Shown here in pieces: positions 57,248-64,000 of a DNA stretch of 64,000 nt. Positions within the stretch are counted from its first letter, which is position 1; each line of letters starts with the position of its first letter. The notes beneath the pieces were generated by a model. That model was not told the DNA's origin. It saw only the letters and a list, made by a program, of their open reading frames with translations, and searched no databases. Position numbers and translations under genes: made by a program. This DNA comes from Archivesica marissinica (lineage: Eukaryota > Mollusca > Bivalvia > Venerida > Vesicomyidae), in the NCBI GenBank assembly GCA_014843695.1, contig CM026398.1, forward strand, positions 51,003,459 to 51,067,458, given 5' to 3'.

Positions 57248-57510
57248 AAGAACAACTATTACATATAAATATATAATAGGACGTTTGAAAACTGCATATA
57301 TAATTTCAACTACGTAAATAGATTGACCTGGCCATTTCTGGATTACAGCTCAAGCCTGTATGTGCACACCAGTGTAAGCTTGGAACTAGTTCCCTGATTT
57401 TAAAACCTATAATACGAATACATAGCAGTAATTTGTATCACATAAATTCCCATTAGTCCAGAAAAGTCCACCATAACAAAACGGCGGTGCGCTGGCACCG
57501 TAGCATACCC
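57248..57510. other. spacer, nothing recognised
   Basis: Unassigned sequence between the minisatellite and the SINE-C upstream of the TLR. Confidence 0.45.
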
Positions 57511-57525
57511 TATAGAGCAATATTT

Positions 57526-57782
57526 CATTTCATAATTGGCTGTCCGATTAGCGCAGTGGTTAGCGCGCTCACTTCTCACCAATGCAACCCGGGTTCGATC
57601 CTCGGACAGGGAAGTATGTGAGATGCTACGGTGGTCGCCAGATCGGACAGGTGGGTTTTCTCCGGGTACTCCGGTTTCCTCCCACACGAATGATCACATA
57701 TACGCTTTCATCCGCGCCAACGAGAGTGATTAAGTTGTTAAAACTTGCTTCGCAATCGTTGTAAAATAAATAAAGTTTAAAC
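57526..57782 (+). mobile_element. SINE-C, best-preserved copy, with 15-bp target-site duplication
   Basis: Head CTGTCCGATTAGCGCAGTGG and CCGGGTTCGATCCTCGGACA; the ends CTGTCCGA and TCGGACAG still pair as an acceptor stem, and the loop carries CTC as in tRNA-Glu. The body has GTCGCCAGATCGGACAGG and the end is TGTAAAATAAATAAAG. TATAGAGCAATATTT flanks it at 57511-57525 and 57783-57797. It lies about 230 bases left of the TLR exon. Confidence 0.93.
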
Positions 57783-57797
57783 TATAGAGCAATATTT

Positions 57798-58015
57798 ACG
57801 TGGCAAGGCTACTAGGTCAATACGGTGCCAGTCGGTCATTTCTTGTAAGCATCTTTATACGGTTCCAGATGATATTCCTTTAACTACTATACTGACATAA
57901 TATTATGTTCTTCCAAAACATTACCGGAAATAACAAATTAGGTCTAGTTTGAAAGTTCCCCTTCCATTCACGTAGTTTGTGTGTTTGACCTTGAATTATA
58001 TCTTTTTATTGACAG
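57798..58015 (+). other. 5' flank of the TLR coding exon; probable intron end
   Basis: The stretch ends TATCTTTTTATTGACAG, a good 3' splice site (AG at 58014-58015). The TLR coding exon is probably preceded by at least one non-coding exon that cannot be placed. No promoter element is convincing. Confidence 0.5.
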
Positions 58016-58027
58016 ATGCTGATATAA
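58016..58027 (+). promoter_or_regulatory. three-codon upstream reading frame overlapping the TLR start
   Basis: Directly after the predicted splice acceptor, ATGCTGATATAATG encodes Met-Leu-Ile-stop, and its TAA shares one base with the ATG at 58027. If the exon starts here, ribosomes would meet this minimal frame before the TLR start. Confidence 0.4.
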
Positions 58028-60645
58028 TGCAATACGGCCAACGACATAGTATGGAGGTGTTGCTAGTCGTCCTTGTGCTTTCTATCAACCGAGCGTTGGG
58101 AAATAATTGCAATGTTGAAAAACTGGACGCAGCATCCCTCCATACGTGTGGTGACAAGGGATACGCTATGATGTGCAACAATTCCGGACTGCATCAAGTG
58201 CCCAAGTCGTATCCTTTACCACTTGAACCAAACATTAAACCACCACTGTGTCTACTAAACCTACGTCGCAATACATTCCACACGCTTGAGAATGGATCAT
58301 TTGCTAATATTACAAATCTAAATTCTACGGATGTTCTATGGTTATACTTGGATAACTGCAATATCACACACATTCAGCCAGATGCATTTGTCAATCTGAC
58401 ACGTCTGCTATATCTAAACCTAACTGCGAACAATTTAACCTGGCCCGATAGTTTTGGAAAAGGCCTTTTCAAGCCATTATTGAGTCTAGAAAACTTGAAT
58501 ATCAAAGAAAACAAAATTACAACTTTCAATGGCTTGGGTAATGAGATGAATTGCTTGAAGAACATTAAAGGACTATATATAGATCTATGTTCGAATTGTA
58601 TGTTTGGCAGCGGATTTGCTAATCTCACAAATTTAGTAACTCTCAGCTTATCTGGTCACTCGATTAATGCATGCAATGCAACCACCGTCCCCAACAACAC
58701 ATTTGTGGGCGTACCAGGACTAAAACACCTATGGCTAGCAAAATGTAATATAAAGAGCATCGAAGCAAATGCTTTCGGTCCTTTGGAAAATCTGAGCTTA
58801 CTGGATCTTTCGTACAATGAGGAACTTACGTTTGCAGGCATGAATACAGCTTTATATGGTTTGAAGAACTCCTCAAATCTGAAGATCCTGAAGGTGAATA
58901 GGATACAATCACTATATGGCCACGGAAAGAAGCTACAAGTGTCGCACATTGAAAACCTTAAGACATTACGTGGTCTAGAGACGCTGCATATGGACCTAAA
59001 CAAGATAGAGGTATTTGAAAAGGGTATATTTTATCCCAACTATCAGCTACCGCGTACATTAAAGAATTTGACAATGTGTGGAAATCGTCTTACTTATGGA
59101 AAATACTGTAATTACATACATAATTCAACCAACATAACCTTTCTTGATATTTCTAGACAGCATCTCAACTATGATCCGTTACTCAATACTCACTATGGAC
59201 CCGAGAATGTCGATATTACAGAATACTATCCAAGCGAAATAGTTGACGAGACTGTGTCGAGAGATAATAGTAATTGTTCATGCGATGATGACGGTGTAAT
59301 ATGCGTGCCACCATATCTGCGCATTGTCAGATGGAGAAAAAGCTTCATTTACTACAGATTCGATGAAGATATAACCATTTGTGGTGCAAACAACCTGATA
59401 CATTTAGATTTGTCATTCAATCTAATCACCAGATGGAACAGTTCGATTAAGGGGTTGGGTAATCTAACACACCTTGATCTCTCCGAAAATTACTGCAGTG
59501 AAGCTTCTCCTTGCTTTTTTGACAGTTTCCATTCATTGCTGAATCTAAACATCTCGGGAAACCTCTTGAGGAAGTCATTTGACCCCGCCGCTAATTCAGA
59601 ACGCTCAGCTAGGATGTTCGGACAATTGAAGAACTTGACAAAACTGGACATGTCGCACAATAATATAAAACGACTTTCAGAGAAGCTCTTCGAAAATGTA
59701 ACCAATTTACAGTATCTGAACATAAGTAGAAACGTCCTAAGTGATTGGAAGAGTAGTATGGAGAACATACAATGCCTTAAACTGCTAGATTTGTCAGAAA
59801 ACAAACTGAATGATCTTCCAGTAGATCTCACGACCTATCTCGATTCATTGATAAACCACTCATGCAATGTCACGCTTATATTGCATTCGAATCCACTGGA
59901 ATGTACATGTAATACATCGTTGTTCCTCAAGTGGTTGTCTGAAACCAAAGTCCATGTGAAGCTAACAGAAGCAGATGTTTGCAGTGTAAATGGAATGAAA
60001 ATGAAGCTTACATCAGACGAAGACTTAAAGAACATAATGCGCATCTTAGAAAAGGAATGCTATAACAACGAGTGGTTAATTGCTTCTGCGTGCAGCGTGG
60101 GTGCATTCGTCTTGAGCATTGTCGTCTGCTTAATGGTTTACAGAAACCGCTGGAAACTTAGGTACATCTACTACAGCCGGCACAGACGACATATTCACAA
60201 AGGATTTGAACATCTGTTTGAACAGGATGCATTCATTTCATATGCAAAGAGCAATTCTAGTTTCATAAATAATTGTATGATTCCATTCCTTGAAGGGCAA
60301 CATGATCTTAAACTTTGGATCGCCGATAGGAATTCAATTCCGGGAACATCACTCGCGGAAAATATTACACACTCTATTTATAGTAGCCGGAAGTCAGTGC
60401 TTCTTATAGATGCGGAATATCTGAAAGATGCGTGGTGCGATTATGAGATGAACATGGCGCTTATGGAGTCTATTCAAGCAAAGAGAAAGTTGATTATACT
60501 TGTTTTGATGGAAAACATTCCAAAGGAGAACTTACCCCTCCATGTATTGAGAGTATTCGATAGCGAGTGTTCGGTCGAATATCCAAGAAATAGTGAGGAG
60601 ATGGATACATTCTGGGCGCATCTTACCGACGAAATAATAAGTTAG
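58027..60645 (+). CDS. Toll-like receptor (LRR - TM - TIR)
   Basis: An uninterrupted 872-codon frame. It stays open 16 codons further left to 57979, but the splice acceptor at 58015 makes 58027 or 58051 (strong Kozak, signal peptide MEVLLVVLVLSINRALG) the likely start. Residues below count from 57979. A Cys-containing N-terminal cap (from about 42) is followed by about 11 leucine-rich repeats, an interruption at about 405-470 with NCSCDDDGVICVPP, then about 7 repeats and one C-terminal Cys cap (NPLECTCN at 638). The membrane span is WLIASACSVGAFVLSIVVCL from 699. The cytoplasmic TIR domain starts near 750 with box 1 DAFISYA, box 2 DRNSIPG at 783-789 (conserved Pro-Gly) and box 3 FW at 878-879. 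Many N-glycosylation sequons. TLRs are membrane pattern receptors that recruit MyD88-type adaptors through TIR. The single C-terminal cap before the membrane fits the V-type (single cysteine cluster) layout. Ligand unknown. Confidence 0.95.
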   Translation: MQYGQRHSMEVLLVVLVLSINRALGNNCNVEKLDAASLHTCGDKGYAMMCNNSGLHQVPKSYPLPLEPNIKPPLCLLNLRRNTFHTLENGSFANITNLNSTDVLWLYLDNCNITHIQPDAFVNLTRLLYLNLTANNLTWPDSFGKGLFKPLLSLENLNIKENKITTFNGLGNEMNCLKNIKGLYIDLCSNCMFGSGFANLTNLVTLSLSGHSINACNATTVPNNTFVGVPGLKHLWLAKCNIKSIEANAFGPLENLSLLDLSYNEELTFAGMNTALYGLKNSSNLKILKVNRIQSLYGHGKKLQVSHIENLKTLRGLETLHMDLNKIEVFEKGIFYPNYQLPRTLKNLTMCGNRLTYGKYCNYIHNSTNITFLDISRQHLNYDPLLNTHYGPENVDITEYYPSEIVDETVSRDNSNCSCDDDGVICVPPYLRIVRWRKSFIYYRFDEDITICGANNLIHLDLSFNLITRWNSSIKGLGNLTHLDLSENYCSEASPCFFDSFHSLLNLNISGNLLRKSFDPAANSERSARMFGQLKNLTKLDMSHNNIKRLSEKLFENVTNLQYLNISRNVLSDWKSSMENIQCLKLLDLSENKLNDLPVDLTTYLDSLINHSCNVTLILHSNPLECTCNTSLFLKWLSETKVHVKLTEADVCSVNGMKMKLTSDEDLKNIMRILEKECYNNEWLIASACSVGAFVLSIVVCLMVYRNRWKLRYIYYSRHRRHIHKGFEHLFEQDAFISYAKSNSSFINNCMIPFLEGQHDLKLWIADRNSIPGTSLAENITHSIYSSRKSVLLIDAEYLKDAWCDYEMNMALMESIQAKRKLIILVLMENIPKENLPLHVLRVFDSECSVEYPRNSEEMDTFWAHLTDEIIS

Positions 60646-60763
60646 TCTCAATAGCATGGGACTAAAGTTATTTTGTTATTGTCTTATCTCTTCGTGTATA
60701 CATGGTAGCCAAACAACCAATCATTTGCAAGCTAATAATTCAGCAACCAATCAGGGCATTCGA
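60646..60763 (+). other. proximal 3' UTR of the TLR (inferred)
   Basis: Short single-copy stretch between the stop codon and the MITE. There is no AATAAA within it; the nearest lies in the MITE at 60850-60855. Confidence 0.4.
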
Positions 60764-61003
60764 TTAACCCTTTCCTTCATAGAAGCACCTCTTGACGCCA
60801 TTACCAATATGACATACATTGACAATGTTGTAGCCAAATCAATGTTCAAAATAAAGGCCAGACTCTCATGTAGTCCCAGTAATATCTATGGAGGTGGGAT
60901 AGATATGGCGACTAATTATCCACTGCATGTTAGCTAAATGACTGTCGTTTGTATGGAGATATAATAGTATATTAACCTAAATCTCTATGAAGGAAATGGT
61001 TAA
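60764..61003 (+). mobile_element. piggyBac-type MITE 3' of the TLR
   Basis: A 240-bp element bounded by TTAA on both sides (60764-60767, 61000-61003), with terminal inverted repeats TTAACCCTTTCCTTCATAG and CTATGAAGGAAATGGTTAA (one mismatch). It is the inverted relative of 14528-14772. The TTAA target and CCC terminus fit the piggyBac superfamily. It contains AATAAA on the TLR strand at 60850-60855 and no transposase. Confidence 0.9.
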
Positions 61004-61438
61004 GAATAAGTAATGCAGTGCTGTAGTATAGTAAATAGTGTACATATAACTACAATCAGGAGCGAAGTATGCAATCGATGTATAGACCAGCGCCCCCGGA
61101 ACTGTTCTCTCGTATATGAGCACTGGTGCAAACTCAACATATGGAGACCTTGAGTGTTCTTAACACAACTATTATATAGAGTAAGGACACGCTTAATGGG
61201 TTTACCGTATACTAAATTGTTTTCTGTTATATTGGAGGCATCAGGATGTTTGTGCATTCATTCATTGAGTACTACAACTGTTATTGCAATGTTTCTAATG
61301 CACGTATAGTTCAGCTGCGAGTACTCAACTGATATTTAACCGTTATTTGTGCATTTATAGTATACTGTTTGTACATACATATTAATAATGATTTGTAAAT
61401 ATATTATGCTCTTCAGAAATGGAGGAAATAAAAGTATA
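61004..61438. other. spacer, nothing recognised
   Basis: Unassigned sequence. GGAAATAAAAG near 61421 offers another possible poly(A) signal for the TLR. Confidence 0.45.
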
Positions 61439-62571
<1,133 letters not shown>

Positions 62572-62870
62572 GACAAATTGCAAACTCTGGAAACCAGTAG
62601 ACATCAACAACAGCGGGATGAAAAGATACAAACATGTGTTCCGTTTTATGCCATACCAATAGTTTGCACCTTGGAGGAAAGAAACAAGTCGACTATAATA
62701 TAAATGGCTTTATATACATATGCATTGCACAATGTATGTAAAATGTATTTAATTTAAGTGTATGTTATATATCGATTGTCTCACAAGATATGCATGCATG
62801 TAATATATCCATACTCTTGTTGCAGACAGATGACTACTAACCCTTTTCTTGCTGAGTAAAATCACATTTG
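62572..62870. other. spacer, nothing recognised
   Basis: Unassigned AT-rich sequence right of the microsatellite. Confidence 0.45.
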
Positions 62871-62935
62871 CAAACAACATAGATCCAGATCTGCCGCGGC
62901 GTAACGCCGCGTCAAATCAGGATCTATGTTGTTTG
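62871..62935. repeat. 65-base hairpin with CpG-rich core
   Basis: CAAACAACATAGATCC (62871-62886) is perfectly complemented at 62920-62935. The core CGCGGCGTAACGCCGCG (62895-62911) forms a 7-bp GC stem with a TAA loop. The bases between pair partly. TAGATCCAGATCTG on the left arm also occurs near 12382. Confidence 0.75.
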
Positions 62936-64000
62936 AACTTCAGTCTAATGATTGTGCACCATTATCCGAATAGCAACCCACATAGAGCCCGGTGGAGACG
63001 TGCAGTCTGATCAGGTTAGAACTATGCAGTTTGCTAATGTGATATTTTTCGTCTCTTCCTTTTATATCAAAACGATAGATTCCAACAAAATCGTAAATTT
63101 CCGAACGTTTTTGTTGAATGCTTTATTTCCTTCTTGTGCTTAAACTTGCTTTATAGCATTATAAAATATGTCATACTAAACAATTCTTGTAAATTAAATG
63201 TAACCTGTCATAGCAGAATATGTGTGTGTATGTAATTGTTTTGAAGGAAAGGGATTCGAATAATTTACTATGCAACTTTTCCCCCAATCCTAACTGTGCT
63301 GTTGCAACAATTCCTATACTATGTACCATTCTTGAATAAAATATTATTAAACTAATTGTGATTTCATTTGGGGTCAGCGTGCACAGGATGAATGGCATAG
63401 AAATGATATATGTGTACAATGTGTTGCAGAGGTTTCATTCCTATGACAATGTTTACAAGTCAACAATACTAGTTTTGACCGTACTACGCCCAGAATTGAT
63501 GTTTAACATACCGGTTTTTAACCTTAAACTGTCGACCTCCCTCCATGCTGTTATCATTTATAGGTTGTAAAACAACAAATAAATTGCCTATTAAATACAT
63601 AGTAAAAAGTAAAAACATGCAGTCTGTTCATTTATATTTCCAATCTTTCATTTCTTCTGATACCACATCCACTGTGAAGAGGTATTCAAATCAGCCTGAA
63701 ACACACCAAGAATATTTCAAATTTTACGTTTCAAATAACCAGTGCTCGCCTGTGAATAACCTCACTGTGTGTACACACTGTATTCCTCCGCCAAACAATA
63801 CAGTATACCGACCTTCACTGTTTGCAATGGCCTGAATTATTATGCCACCTCTGTTCTACAAATCAACTAGTGTCGCAAACTCTCCTTTTTCTTCTCGTAA
63901 TAATATGTCTCGGTTGCTACGGCTCTTACCAGGGTCTATCCTATTGTAGACTCGCTGGAGTTGTCTAGGGGGTTTCTTCGTTATTATATGTATTAATGAT
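62936..64000. other. intergenic to the right edge, nothing recognised
   Basis: Short overlapping frames (62952-63143, 63358-63570, 63545-63835 plus; 63171-63419 minus) show no recognisable domain, splice pattern or codon bias I can support. A gene partly outside the window cannot be excluded. Confidence 0.45.

Noticed and set aside
57580..57610. tRNA-Glu gene call at the SINE-C upstream of the TLR
   Set aside because: Paired acceptor ends are preserved, but the element has a SINE body and a 15-base target duplication.
57951..57960. NF-kB-like site (complement of GAAAGTTCCC) near the TLR
   Set aside because: One mismatch to a loose consensus and probably located in an intron; expected by chance.

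Overview
This window reads as nuclear DNA from an invertebrate metazoan, most likely a mollusc and plausibly a bivalve. The reasons are spliceosomal introns, a single-coding-exon Toll-like receptor, many tRNA-derived SINEs with a shared central domain, piggyBac-type and mariner-type MITEs, non-LTR retrotransposon remnants and very abundant satellite DNA. The species assignment is inference. Nothing prokaryotic was seen, and there is no CRISPR array or operon. More than half of the window is tandem repeat.

Layout. 1-11932 is a 58-bp satellite, broken by a 1000-N gap at 4053-5052. 11933-21510 is intergenic sequence with SINE copies, a TTAA-flanked MITE, an 18-bp array, a 147-bp duplication, a 16-bp array, a 94-bp triplication and a decayed reverse transcriptase. 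21511-24321 holds a three-exon PLAC8-family gene (146 aa predicted) whose introns are packed with SINEs and a mariner-type MITE. 24322-26635 is SINE-rich, including a nested SINE insertion. 26636-37517 is a 73-bp satellite that appears to be the amplified core of a SINE. It ends in a second 1000-N gap, 37518-38517, followed by CATA/CGCA simple repeats. 39823-46395 is a SINE followed by a 19-bp array and then a related 45-bp array. 46671-47570 is a minisatellite. 47703-51340 contains more SINEs and an inverted pair of tRNA-bearing repeats. 51884-52932 is a 40/50-bp minisatellite. 54152-55606 is a 5'-truncated non-LTR retrotransposon. 56527-57247 is a 30-bp minisatellite. 58027-60645 is a complete Toll-like receptor coding exon. 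60764-61003 is a MITE just 3' of it. 61439-62571 is a 1.1-kb ATCT microsatellite. 62572-64000 is non-coding except for a strong hairpin.

Genes. Only two host protein genes can be supported: the PLAC8-like gene and the TLR. They are about 34 kb apart, on the same strand, and nothing suggests they work together. The long open frames inside the tandem arrays are by-products of repeat units with few stop codons, and I do not call them genes.

Main observation. The 73-bp satellite monomer aligns along its whole length with the post-tRNA body of the dispersed SINE family called SINE-B here, and the left edge of the array still carries a degenerate tRNA-like head. At least two other arrays start at a SINE end. 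The window therefore looks like a place where SINEs have repeatedly bordered or seeded satellite DNA. No new protein-based system was found. All family names SINE-A to SINE-F are labels local to this report.
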